A stretch of 64,000 nt of DNA from JAHEZL01 sp964406465 (GTDB taxonomy: Bacteria > Bacteroidota > Bacteroidia > Flavobacteriales_C > GCA-002722245), in the NCBI GenBank assembly GCA_964406465.1, contig CAYORT010000013.1:1-64000 (forward strand), read 5' to 3'. How positions within the stretch are numbered: position 1 is the stretch's first letter; the number at the start of each line of letters is the position of its first letter. The notes under the pieces were generated by a model. That model worked only from the letters and a program-made list of their open reading frames with translations. It was not told the origin of the DNA and made no database searches. The translations under genes and the position numbers were made by a program. Below are positions 54,201 to 62,035 of the stretch, in pieces.

Positions 54201-56873
54201 AGAAGTTTGATTTGCCTTTGCTTGCTCGTCTTTAATCTTTTCCAAACGGTTAGCAATAGAGTCTTTTTGATGTTGTAAATCGCCTTCTTGTTTTTTGCGG
54301 TATTCCAACAATATTCTTTCTTTTTCGGCTCTTCTCCACATCCCTAGCTTCTTACCATCGAAATAATCTTTGATAACTTGTTCTTCAAAAGTCAATTCTT
54401 TTTTAGGCTGAGCAGCTGCCAATGAATCGGCTTGCAATTGCTTTTTCAACAATTCGGTTTGCTTATTTTCTTTCTCTTGAAGTTTTTTAAGCTTCTCTTC
54501 TTGCGCTTTCTTAGCTACTTCCGCCTCACTCTTCTTAGATACCTTTTGCTTTGCTTCATTTTGAATTTTATTTTTAATCTCTTCCTCTTTTTGCTTTTCA
54601 GCAGATTTCTCGAGTTCTTTTTTCAATTTTTCTGTTTTTGCCTTTTCTTCTGCTACTAGAGCTTCTGCAACGGCTTTATCTTTCTTCGCGTTATTTTCAC
54701 GTACTTTTGCACTAATACTATCTCTCTCTTTTTTAGCTGCTAATTTAATAGCATCTTCTTTGGCTTTTTCATCTTTAATTCTTTGCAACTCCTTTTCCTT
54801 AACGGCTTGCTTTAAAGCCAAGGCTTCTTTCTTCAACTGCAATTCTTTTTCTTTTTGCAATTGCGCAGCTTGCTCTTTTGCGAGGCGGTCCTGTTCTTTT
54901 AACGTCTTTTCTTTTTCGGCATTGGCTAGTCTCTCATTTTCTTTCTTTTGCAATTCAATATCTTTTTTCAACTTATCCTTCTTCTCTTCAAAGTTTTTGG
55001 CATTGGCTAATTCCTCTGCTTTTTTTCTAGCATCTTTCTTTTCTTGTTCTATTTTCTTCTCATATTCTTTTCTCAATCTAGCCTCTTCCTCTGCTGTTTT
55101 AGCTTGCTCTTTTTCGTTTTTAGCCTTTTCATTGGCATCTTTCTTATCTTTTCTTTCATTAAATTCTTTCTCTGCATTTTTCTTATTGGCTTCTATTTCT
55201 TCCTTGGTTTGATTGGTTGCGTTTTTCTCTTCATTCTTTTTTGCTTCTTCTTTTGCTTTCGCTTGCAATTCTTTTCTCTTCTTTTCTTCAGCAATTTTAG
55301 TTTCCTCAGCCTGTTTTTTTAAATTTTTAGCCTCTTCTTCAAGCTTGAGCATCTCTTCGGTTTCTTGCTTAATTTGCTCGGCTCTTTTTGCCGCAGCCAT
55401 AGCTTTTTCAACCTTTTCAACTTCTTTAGCTCTTCTCTTTTCCTCCTCCTCTTTAGCTTTTTCTGCTTTTAACCTTTCCTTTTCTTTTTCATACTCTAAT
55501 CGCTTCTTTTCTTTTGCTTCTTCTCTTAATAATTTCTCATCATCGCCCTCATCACCGCCTTTATCTAATAATTTATCTTGCTTAATTCTCAATTCTTCTA
55601 GTTTCTTTGCCTCCTTAGCCTTGCGCTTTTCTTCACGAGCTTTCATTGCGGCCAATTCTCTGTCTTGCTCGGCTTTTAAATCGGCTTCTGCCTTAGCAGC
55701 AGCTTCTGCTGCTTGCTTCAACTGTTCATTGCCCGAAGCACGCGCTTCTTCAAGGCGCTTTTCTTGCTCCTCTTTTAATTTTTTTAATCGCTCAGCCTCT
55801 GCTCTTTCGGCTTCTTCCTTTTTCAATCTCGCTAATTCTTGCTCACTTGTTTCGGCCTTCTTTTGTTCTTCAAATTGCTTGGCCAACTCAGCTTCTCTAT
55901 CTTTATTTTTGGCTTTAAATTCAGCAATCTCTTTCTGACGCTTCAATTCCTCTTCTTTTTCACGCAATTTTTGCTGAAATTCTGCTTCCTCTTGCTCTCT
56001 TCTTGCTTTAGCTTCGTCTTTAAACTTTTTGATTTGCTCTTGCGCAAGTCTTTCCTTCTCTTTATATTCTTGAATTTTACGCTGAACCTCAGCCTCCTCT
56101 GCTCTAATTTGAGCCTTTTCTTTCTCTGCAGCTATAGATGCTTCAATTTTTTTCTTTTCTTCTGCCTTCAATCGCTCAGCCTCTAAACGTGCTTTTTCGG
56201 CCTCAGCTTCTCGTTTAGCCTGATCAACATCGTTAACTTTACCTTTTTTAGATTCTTGATATTTTCTTTGCTTTTCGGCTTGCTTGGCAGCCTCTGCAAG
56301 AATCTTCTCCTCTTTCTTTTTAATTTCTTCTTCTTTCTTAGTAAGCTTATTCTTTCTCGCTAAGGCTTCCTCTTCTTTTTTCCTTTCGGCCTCTTTTTCA
56401 CGTTCCTGCAATTCTTTAATCGCTTGCTGTTTTTTCGCTTCTGCCTCCAACTGCTTTCTATGCTTCTCTTGCTCAGCCAGTTCCTTTTTAGCCAATTCGG
56501 CCTTACGCTTTTCCTCCTGGGTTGCCTGCTTTGCCTTTGCAAGCTCCAACTCCCTGTCTCTTTTAACCTTTGCCTCCAATTCTTTCAACTCCTGGGCTCT
56601 TTGTTTAACTCTGGCTTCTTCAGCTATTCTAGCTTCCTTCTTCAGCTGAGCCTCCTTAGCTTTAGCCTCTTTCTTTTTCTGCGCGATTCTTTGCTCGTAT
56701 TCTTTGTTTTCTTTTGCACGTTTTTTGGCCTTGGCCTTAGCTTCTTCCTTAAGTTTCTTTTTGATTTCTTTCTGACTAGGAGTATTAACACCTGGCTGAG
56801 CATAAGACACCGCCGCACCTGCCAACATAAATGTTAGAAGCAGAAATAAGAGCTTATGTTGCAAACTTTTCAT
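51255..56873 (-). CDS. Giant secreted coiled-coil protein
   Basis: About 1,872 residues from the preferred ATG at 56873, which places a signal peptide (MKSLQHKLLFLLLTFMLAGA, then SYAQ) at the start; an ATG at 56915 adds 14 residues. Residues about 25-1,800 are an almost unbroken Lys/Glu/Ala/Gln/Arg helix with hardly any Pro, Gly or aromatic residues, for example KKRAKENKEYEQRIAQKKKE. The C-terminal 55 residues are a separate basic beta-like domain (VKKIVVSKGGKVVIYKMIVY, then WGGTFFFKDDATVT). No T9SS signal is clear. The length would allow a fibre of hundreds of nanometres. Parts of the sequence resemble TolA-like or IF-like repeats only by composition. It has no recognised family. Confidence 0.9.
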   Translation of the reverse strand: MKSLQHKLLFLLLTFMLAGAAVSYAQPGVNTPSQKEIKKKLKEEAKAKAKKRAKENKEYEQRIAQKKKEAKAKEAQLKKEARIAEEARVKQRAQELKELEAKVKRDRELELAKAKQATQEEKRKAELAKKELAEQEKHRKQLEAEAKKQQAIKELQEREKEAERKKEEEALARKNKLTKKEEEIKKKEEKILAEAAKQAEKQRKYQESKKGKVNDVDQAKREAEAEKARLEAERLKAEEKKKIEASIAAEKEKAQIRAEEAEVQRKIQEYKEKERLAQEQIKKFKDEAKARREQEEAEFQQKLREKEEELKRQKEIAEFKAKNKDREAELAKQFEEQKKAETSEQELARLKKEEAERAEAERLKKLKEEQEKRLEEARASGNEQLKQAAEAAAKAEADLKAEQDRELAAMKAREEKRKAKEAKKLEELRIKQDKLLDKGGDEGDDEKLLREEAKEKKRLEYEKEKERLKAEKAKEEEEKRRAKEVEKVEKAMAAAKRAEQIKQETEEMLKLEEEAKNLKKQAEETKIAEEKKRKELQAKAKEEAKKNEEKNATNQTKEEIEANKKNAEKEFNERKDKKDANEKAKNEKEQAKTAEEEARLRKEYEKKIEQEKKDARKKAEELANAKNFEEKKDKLKKDIELQKKENERLANAEKEKTLKEQDRLAKEQAAQLQKEKELQLKKEALALKQAVKEKELQRIKDEKAKEDAIKLAAKKERDSISAKVRENNAKKDKAVAEALVAEEKAKTEKLKKELEKSAEKQKEEEIKNKIQNEAKQKVSKKSEAEVAKKAQEEKLKKLQEKENKQTELLKKQLQADSLAAAQPKKELTFEEQVIKDYFDGKKLGMWRRAEKERILLEYRKKQEGDLQHQKDSIANRLEKIKDEQAKANQTSMNAAKEQKYIANKLKELQEQLEVEKEAKTIVDNNLKKIEESGLTGTNITLEKNILSKQSSEKQKEIDRIEAEIAKLKSRSAVVAKQEKSKKENVKKKNEELVKQGEENLKKLEEQTVAARIELPSEKKARLKREKEELQRKKNEEKLKLAEARKKEEELAAEEKNKKEQKLKELSEKEAEFDKEIANKKLKIAEEKAALKAKKEQDMLLAKEKAAKAKAEKNAQLDEKVVKKDTLNDQEVANKQKAFESKKAKEIEKLKEAEEKLAKNDLDKKISKKELRLEEMKKRITELEAALKKGYDDKDQYEKSLETIESNSSVDNEIEKSKLKRKVAEKNIEIQSAIDELKKLREDLAKGETGTSVVDGKANAKNADVLAKENESKKIAEEERKKKEDAEMAEANAKAKTAAEKKRKEMDEKERLDKIEQQKQMAKAELEKQKKELLDKEKERNNNFEKDKKILEIERKELELKEQREKQLKEEQEKLIAEEEKIQREKELAINEAKKNAELQEMKKQEELNRIKKENEMRERAMAEQKFRAELEKERSERERLLRDSLLKAQKQANLVHNQNKAKFDSLQQKTFEENKKMQDEYTLLKMKREQEALLREQEIQKEKEDALKKKNNKAVVSEEAKKAQEARAKYEEELRNNKRLEAKTAQMKEEAKRKELLDQQRNKMVERERMLMAKQKAREDSIAAALASKLDRQKPIQAEIDARNAQRVTLEEEINVLKEKEVVVLQGYVKENATSRQLQYEADQKVGVEKLKKSSAAILAEKKALETKLQAKENYLSRLDKQEQLNKIRQELNVLQKQFESSEVKIDTNVINGPLKVQYQNIIQSREKLKQEIELLEKDIATKEEEYNKEVALLKTEEEKQKKIEASKKVPAKSVKELNTQMEAYQKELKNATTSEQKSKVYAKIRELEKSYPEGVYEELITESNRTVKKIVVSKGGKVVIYKMIVYSWGGTFFFKDDATVTKQVFDRETAY

Positions 56874-57076
56874 AAGCAAGTGCGTAATATACAATGACTT
56901 AGTTTCATTCTTCATCTACAAGCCTTGTTCTCAAAGACAATCGTTTTACGAACAAATACCTAGAAAGTTATATCTATAATAATTAGCATAAATAAAGCTT
57001 GTATCCATATGGTATTAATTACCTCTAGGGTAGTTATCAACCATGGATAGTGAAAATCGCGACTTAAAAAAAAGTA

Positions 57077-57106
57077 TTGCAAATTGATTTTTATTTCGTA
57101 ATATTG
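57077..57106 (+). promoter_or_regulatory. rplS promoter (TTG-N19-TAATATTG)
   Basis: TTG (57077-57079), a 19-bp spacer and TAATATTG (57099-57106; one mismatch to TAnnTTTG), 35 bases before the rplS ATG. Confidence 0.6.
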
Positions 57107-57141
57107 CCCTCCCCAATTTAGGGGCTAAAAATTTTACAGCG

Positions 57142-57507
57142 ATGGACTTATTGAAACAGATTACATTAGAATTGTCGGAAACCAAGAAATGGCAAGACTT
57201 TTCAGCAGGTGACACTATCACAGTTTATTATAAAATTACTGAGGGTGCTAAAACTAGAACCCAGTTTTTCCAAGGAGTAGTTTTACAGAAAAGAGGTCAT
57301 GGAATCACAGAAACTTTCACAATTAGAAAAATTTCTGGTGGTGTAGGTGTAGAAAGAATTTTCCCAATCAACTCTCCAGTTATCGAGAAAATCGAAGTTA
57401 ACAAGAGAGGTAAAGTAAGAAGAGCAAGATTGTTCTACTTAAGAGAATTGACTGGTAAAAAATCTAGAATTAAAGAAAGAAGAAATACTGTTGCTGCTGA
57501 AGCATAG
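57142..57507 (+). CDS. rplS: 50S ribosomal protein L19
   Basis: A 121-residue ribosomal protein at the 30S-50S interface. It shows FSAGDTITVYYKITEGAKTR, FFQGVVLQKRGHGITETFTI and RAGLFYL-like (RARLFYLRELTGKKSRIKER) at the end. ATG start; full length. A single gene with promoter and terminator. The usual neighbours trmD and rimM are not beside it. Confidence 0.97.
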   Translation: MDLLKQITLELSETKKWQDFSAGDTITVYYKITEGAKTRTQFFQGVVLQKRGHGITETFTIRKISGGVGVERIFPINSPVIEKIEVNKRGKVRRARLFYLRELTGKKSRIKERRNTVAAEA

Positions 57508-57530
57508 TAGAATCTATAAGCCAAGAAAAA

Positions 57531-57560
57531 GCCTCTCATCTTTCGATGAGAGGCTTTTTT
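57531..57560 (+). terminator. Terminator downstream of rplS
   Basis: GCCTCTCATC and GATGAGAGGC (57531-57540, 57545-57554) form a perfect stem with loop TTTC, followed by TTTTTTT. Confidence 0.93.
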
Positions 57561-57580
57561 TATGTTGTAAGTACAAAATT

Positions 57581-58108
57581 CTAAAACTTTATAAAGCCGT
57601 CCAACATAGTACTCAAGACTTTCTTGGTTACTTCGTCGTGAATACCCTCAGCCTCCGACCCTAACTCTCCTACCCTAGAAACCGGAATCTTATCAAAATA
57701 AACCGGCAACTTCAAATAATGACATACATTGGTTAGATAATCCAAGCCTCTTAAATTTCCCGATCTACCAGATGCCACCCCAACTAATGCTACTTTTTGT
57801 CCGCTTAACTTCTTAGGGTTCCAACCATCCATAAATCCCTTCAATATTCCACTAAATCCGCCATTATACTCGGGAGAAACTAAAATTAACTTAGAGCTGC
57901 TGTATATTTCATCATTCAATATCTTTTCAAAAGCTTCGTTTCTATTGCCATACAAAGCGGTGAAAAGAAAATCAGGAGGAAGATTCTGCAAATCCAACAA
58001 CTTAACCTCAACTCCCTTCTGTGTTAATAAATCGCGAATTAAATCCGACACATGAAACGTCATACTTCCCTTTCTATTCGTGCCCGAAACCACTGTTACT
58101 ACTCCCAT
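57581..58108 (-). CDS. NAD(P)H-dependent FMN reductase
   Basis: A 175-residue flavodoxin-fold protein. VVSGTNRKGSMTFHVSDLIR (about 6-25) is the FMN-phosphate loop, LVSPEYNGGFSGILKGFMDG is the family's central motif, and VALVGVASGRSGNL follows. It resembles YieF/ArsH-type quinone or FMN reductases. It may lower flavin or quinone for redox defence. A single gene with no obvious regulator beside it. Confidence 0.9.
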   Translation of the reverse strand: MGVVTVVSGTNRKGSMTFHVSDLIRDLLTQKGVEVKLLDLQNLPPDFLFTALYGNRNEAFEKILNDEIYSSSKLILVSPEYNGGFSGILKGFMDGWNPKKLSGQKVALVGVASGRSGNLRGLDYLTNVCHYLKLPVYFDKIPVSRVGELGSEAEGIHDEVTKKVLSTMLDGFIKF

Positions 58109-58209
58109 TCTTTAACAATTTTATGTTTAAAATTACTCATGAAAAAACATCTGTTTTGAACTACCTTTACACAGATTTTCAAAGTTAATAGTTTTATTGA
58201 ATTTCACTA

Positions 58210-58893
58210 ATGAAGATAACTTATTACGGTCACTCTTGTTTCGCTTGCGAAATTAACGGAAAAAACATTCTGTTCGACCCCTTCATTACGCCAAACCAAA
58301 ACGCAAAAAATATCGATATATCAAGCATTAAAGCCGACTATATTTTCATTAGTCACGGCCATGAAGACCATATCGCCGACGCTGTAGCTATTGCTTTAAA
58401 CACTAAGGCTCTCGTAATCGCTAATTGGGAAATTCACACTTGGCTGAACAGCAAAGGTGTAAGCAATACACACCCAATGAATACAGGCGGAAGCAAGATT
58501 TTTGATTTTGGTAAAGTTAAACTAACCAATGCGGTTCACTCTAGCGGCCTACCCGATGGCACTTATGGCGGCAATCCGGTTGGATTCATCATTGAATCCT
58601 CGGAAGGAAACTTTTATTACTCGGGCGATACAGCCCTTCATCTAGACATGAAGTTAATTGCAGAGTTTTATCAATTAAACTTTGCCATTTTACCTATAGG
58701 CGACAACTTTACCATGGGTATTAACGACGCTATCAACGCGGCAAAGTTCATAAATTGTAACAAGATTTTAGGGGTGCACTACGACACTTTTCCCTATATT
58801 GCAATAGAAAAACAGAAGGCTATAGACGCTTTCAAAAAAGAAGGCAAAGAGTTGATATTAATGAACATAGGAGAAATTAAAGATTTTAAATAG
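58210..58893 (+). CDS. Metal-dependent hydrolase, UlaG/UPF0173-like
   Basis: A 227-residue metallo-beta-lactamase-fold protein. It starts MKITYYGHSCF, has the metal motif SHGHEDHIAD (about 51-60), LTNAVHSSGLPDG, FYYSGDTALHLDMKLIAE, and a terminal GVHYDTFPYI histidine. It is very near the UPF0173 family and UlaG-like lactonases, whose substrates are mostly unknown. It lies 7 bp before parA, so it may share the parAB transcript. Confidence 0.92.
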   Translation: MKITYYGHSCFACEINGKNILFDPFITPNQNAKNIDISSIKADYIFISHGHEDHIADAVAIALNTKALVIANWEIHTWLNSKGVSNTHPMNTGGSKIFDFGKVKLTNAVHSSGLPDGTYGGNPVGFIIESSEGNFYYSGDTALHLDMKLIAEFYQLNFAILPIGDNFTMGINDAINAAKFINCNKILGVHYDTFPYIAIEKQKAIDAFKKEGKELILMNIGEIKDFK

Positions 58894-58900
58894 AGAAAAG

Positions 58901-59719
58901 ATGGGCAAGATTATTTCAATTACAAACCAGAAAGGTGGCGTAGGAAAAACTACTACAGCCATAAATTTAGCAGCGTGTTTAGGCGTATTAGAGAAGAAAG
59001 TATTGTTGGTCGACGCAGACCCTCAAGCCAACTCTACTTCGGGTTTAGGTTTTGATCCTAGAAACATCAAAATGGGAACCTACGAATGCATCATCAATGA
59101 AGCCGAAACAAAAGACATTATTCTACAAACCGAAACTCCAAATGTAGATATAATACCCGCCAATATTGACTTAGTGGGTGCAGAAATAGAAATCATCAAT
59201 CTGCCCAACAGAGAGAAAATGATGAAATTAGCTTTGGATAAAGTGAAAGACGACTACGATTTCATCATTATTGATTGCTCACCATCACTCGGTTTAATTA
59301 CCATAAACTCCCTAACAGCATCAGATTCTGTTATTATTCCTGTTCAATGCGAGTATTTTGCTTTGGAAGGTTTAGGGAAGTTATTGAATACGGTTAAAAT
59401 TGTTCAATCTAGATTGAATCCCGAATTAAGAATAGAAGGCATTCTCCTCACCATGTACGATACTCGTTTACGTCTATCAAACCAAGTAGTAGACGAAGTT
59501 AAAACTCATTTCCAAGATATGGTTTTCGATACCATCATTCAGAGAAACACTAAATTGAGTGAAGCGCCAAGTTTCGGTCATTCTATTTTAACTCACGATG
59601 CTAGTTGCAAAGGTTCGGTGAACTACTTAAATTTAGCAAGAGAAGTGTTACAAAAAAATAACTTGACAAGAATTGCGCAAGAAGATAAAGTGATTAATGT
59701 AGAAGATGAGCTCAATTAA
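58901..59719 (+). CDS. parA: Chromosome partitioning ATPase ParA (Soj)
   Basis: A 272-residue ATPase that moves or segregates chromosome origin regions with ParB. The deviant Walker A is KGGVGKTTTAINLAA (about 11-25), Walker A' is LVDADPQANSTSGLG, Walker B is FIIIDCSPSLGLITINSLTA. Full length, chromosome type with no N-terminal DNA-binding extension. The stop overlaps parB by 14 bp, so expression is coupled. Confidence 0.96.
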   Translation: MGKIISITNQKGGVGKTTTAINLAACLGVLEKKVLLVDADPQANSTSGLGFDPRNIKMGTYECIINEAETKDIILQTETPNVDIIPANIDLVGAEIEIINLPNREKMMKLALDKVKDDYDFIIIDCSPSLGLITINSLTASDSVIIPVQCEYFALEGLGKLLNTVKIVQSRLNPELRIEGILLTMYDTRLRLSNQVVDEVKTHFQDMVFDTIIQRNTKLSEAPSFGHSILTHDASCKGSVNYLNLAREVLQKNNLTRIAQEDKVINVEDELN

Positions 59720-60611
59720 AAAAAATAACTCCTTAGGTCGCGGATTAAGCGCCCTATTGGAAAATTCAGGTACCGATATCACATCAAGCCTACCTGCCGA
59801 CAAAGCGAACCAAACAGCTGGAAGTATCGCCAATATTCGTATTGAACATATAGAAGCCAACCCTTTTCAACCTCGAACTGAGTTTGAAAAAGAGGCTCTA
59901 CTAGAATTGGCTCAATCTATTAAAGAATTAGGGATCATTCAGCCAATTACGGTTAGAAAATTAGGCTACGATAAATTTCAAATCATTTCGGGAGAAAGAA
60001 GATTTAGAGCTTCGCAAGTTGCCGGATTAACTGAAGTACCAGCCTACATTCGCATTGCCAACGATCAAGCAATGTTAGAAATGGCCTTGGTTGAAAATAT
60101 TCAACGCCAAGAATTAAACCCAATTGAGGTAGCATTAAGCTACAAACGCCTCATCGACGAGTGTCATTTAACACAAGAAGAATTGGGCGAGAGAGTTGGC
60201 AAAAACCGCTCAACTACAGCCAATTACCTTAGATTACTTAAACTGCCAGCTCAAATACAAGCTTCCTTAAAAGCTCAAGAAATCACGATGGGCCATGCCC
60301 GCGCTTTGTTGGCCATCGACGATGAAGATGTTTTACTTTATATCTTTAGAAAGATAGTAGCCGAAAATCTTAGTGTTAGAAAAGTTGAAGAGTTAGCGCG
60401 TCAAACTGGCGAAGAGCAACCAAGTACTCCTTCTTCAAAAAAGAAAAGCGCCGGACTATCATTCGATGAGCAAAAACTTAAAGAAGATTTAAGTGCTCTT
60501 TTTGGCACTAAAATTAAGCTCAAAAAGAATCCAGAGGGCAATGGAAACATTGTTATTCCGTTTAAATCTGAACAAGATTTAATTAGAATTAAAGAACTAT
60601 TGGATTTATAA
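59706..60611 (+). CDS. parB: Chromosome partitioning protein ParB
   Basis: A 301-residue protein that binds parS sites and spreads along DNA. It begins RGLSALLENS; the ParB N-terminal nuclease/CTPase domain has NPFQPRTEFEKEALLELAQS, GERRFRASQVAGL and MALVENIQRQELNPIEVALS. The helix-turn-helix is LTQEELGERVGKNRSTTANY. The C-terminal dimer domain ends IKLKKNPEGNGNIVI. I found no parS-like TGTTTCACGTGAAACA site nearby. The CTP-binding GERR.RA box is intact. Confidence 0.96.
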   Translation: MSSIKKNNSLGRGLSALLENSGTDITSSLPADKANQTAGSIANIRIEHIEANPFQPRTEFEKEALLELAQSIKELGIIQPITVRKLGYDKFQIISGERRFRASQVAGLTEVPAYIRIANDQAMLEMALVENIQRQELNPIEVALSYKRLIDECHLTQEELGERVGKNRSTTANYLRLLKLPAQIQASLKAQEITMGHARALLAIDDEDVLLYIFRKIVAENLSVRKVEELARQTGEEQPSTPSSKKKSAGLSFDEQKLKEDLSALFGTKIKLKKNPEGNGNIVIPFKSEQDLIRIKELLDL

Positions 60612-60613
60612 TA

Positions 60614-61255
60614 GTGCGTTTTTGGGCAACATATCTCTTTTGTTTGATTTCATTAGCCTCCTGGGCCAGCAATGATACTATAGCACCCAACACCAACAAA
60701 TCCAGCAAATCGGTAGTTTTTAAAAGGAACGAAAATCACTCTGCTAAGAAGGCTGGTATGTTATCGGCAATTGTGCCAGGCCTCGGACAAGTATACAACA
60801 GAAAATATTGGAAAGTACCCATTGTTTATGGCGCACTAGGTGGCGTTGGGTATTTGGCTTACACCAATACCATTTATTACAGATTTTGGCATGACGGACT
60901 CATCATTAAAAATGCCATTACCAATAAACAAAAGACCAATGCCGATTTTATTGCATTTGCGCAAAACAGTAAATACAGAACCAAAGCAACAACCTTATCT
61001 GTTGAGGCCTTGAGCAGCAAATCAGAAGCCGAATTTCAAGCAGAAAACGACTATTACAGACGAAACAGAGATCTCTCTTTCTTTTTTATGGGAATACTTT
61101 ACCTAGCAAACATTCTGGATGCAACGGTAGACGGGCACCTTTACAATTTTGATGTAAGTGATAATTTATCTTTCCGTTTGCAGCCTACTTACATTTCCTC
61201 TTATTCTTATAACGAATCTCCTAGATTAGGCTTGAGTCTAACAGCGAAGTTTTAA
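60614..61255 (+). CDS. DUF5683 family secreted/membrane protein
   Basis: A 213-residue protein with an N-terminal signal (ATYLFCLISLASWA). The motif KAGMLSAIVPGLGQVYNRKY (about 46-65) plus membrane segments (VPIVYGALGGVGYLAYTN and SFFFMGILYLANILDATVDG) define DUF5683. The end (RLGLSLTAKF) looks like an outer-membrane or periplasmic terminus. It has a GTG start 3 bases after parB. It is conserved in this position in Bacteroidota. The role is unknown. Confidence 0.88.
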   Translation: MRFWATYLFCLISLASWASNDTIAPNTNKSSKSVVFKRNENHSAKKAGMLSAIVPGLGQVYNRKYWKVPIVYGALGGVGYLAYTNTIYYRFWHDGLIIKNAITNKQKTNADFIAFAQNSKYRTKATTLSVEALSSKSEAEFQAENDYYRRNRDLSFFFMGILYLANILDATVDGHLYNFDVSDNLSFRLQPTYISSYSYNESPRLGLSLTAKF

Positions 61256-61275
61256 GGATTTCCAACTCTAAATAT

Positions 61276-61283
61276 TATATTTG
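61276..61283 (+). promoter_or_regulatory. Putative -7 element (TATATTTG) before dapB
   Basis: An exact TAnnTTTG box, 32 bases before the dapB ATG in the 60-bp gap after the DUF5683 gene. It may start a separate dapB-lepB transcript. Confidence 0.5.
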
Positions 61284-61315
61284 TTTCTTTTCATTATTTA
61301 AGAAAGTACTAGCTT

Positions 61316-62032
61316 ATGAAAATTGCATTGCTTGGTTATGGCAAAATGGGTAAAGAGATTGAGAAAATCGCTATATCTAGAGGACACGAAATTGTTCTTA
61401 AAATAAATGTAGATAACGCTCGCGAACTTACTATAGACAACCTAAAGAAAGCTGATGCTGCTATTGAATTCAGCACGCCAGAAACAGCCTACAGCAATAT
61501 TCAAAAATGTTTTGAAGCCAACGTACCTGTAGTGGTTGGCACAACAGGATGGTTGCACAAAATGGAAGAAGTTAAAAACAGCGCCACCAGAGATGGCAAA
61601 GGATTTTTCTACGCTTCTAACTTTAGTATTGGTGTGAATGTATTTTTCGAAATCAATAAAAAACTAGCTCAATTGATGGCTCCATACAAAGAGTACTCTA
61701 TTGAAATGGAAGAAATTCACCACACACAAAAACTTGATGCCCCTAGCGGAACAGCTATTACTTTGGCTGAAGGAATCATCGACAATAACTCAAGAAAAAA
61801 CAAATGGGTTAACGACAAAACCTCAGCAGATAATGAATTAGAGATTATTTCTAAAAGAATAGAAAATATACCAGGTACACATACCGTTGTATACAACTCT
61901 CCAATTGATGAAATCTACATTCGCCACAAAGCTCACAACCGTCAAGGCTTTGCCTTAGGTGCCGTTGTTGCTGCAGAATTCATGAAAGGGAAAAGCGGAT
62001 ATTACGGAATGAATGACTTACTGAAATTTTAA
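61316..62032 (+). CDS. dapB: 4-hydroxy-tetrahydrodipicolinate reductase
   Basis: A 238-residue enzyme of the lysine/diaminopimelate pathway. The NAD(P)-binding motif is LLGYGKMGKEIEKIA (about 4-18). VVGTTGWLHKMEEV (about 76-89) precedes ASNFSIGVNVFFEI. The catalytic block EEIHHTQKLDAPSGTAI (about 134-150) carries the His-His and Lys of the active site. Shorter than E. coli DapB (273), usual for this phylum. It is 3 bp from lepB. Confidence 0.95.
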   Translation: MKIALLGYGKMGKEIEKIAISRGHEIVLKINVDNARELTIDNLKKADAAIEFSTPETAYSNIQKCFEANVPVVVGTTGWLHKMEEVKNSATRDGKGFFYASNFSIGVNVFFEINKKLAQLMAPYKEYSIEMEEIHHTQKLDAPSGTAITLAEGIIDNNSRKNKWVNDKTSADNELEIISKRIENIPGTHTVVYNSPIDEIYIRHKAHNRQGFALGAVVAAEFMKGKSGYYGMNDLLKF

Positions 62033-62035
62033 TAC

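Noticed and set aside
52849..56837. Long plus-strand frames opposite the coiled-coil gene
   Set aside because: Antisense of Lys/Glu/Ala codons gives Phe/Leu/Ser-rich frames without stops; no gene-like features.
57142..61255. A parS site near parAB
   Set aside because: I looked for TGTTTCACGTGAAACA-like palindromes and saw none in this stretch.
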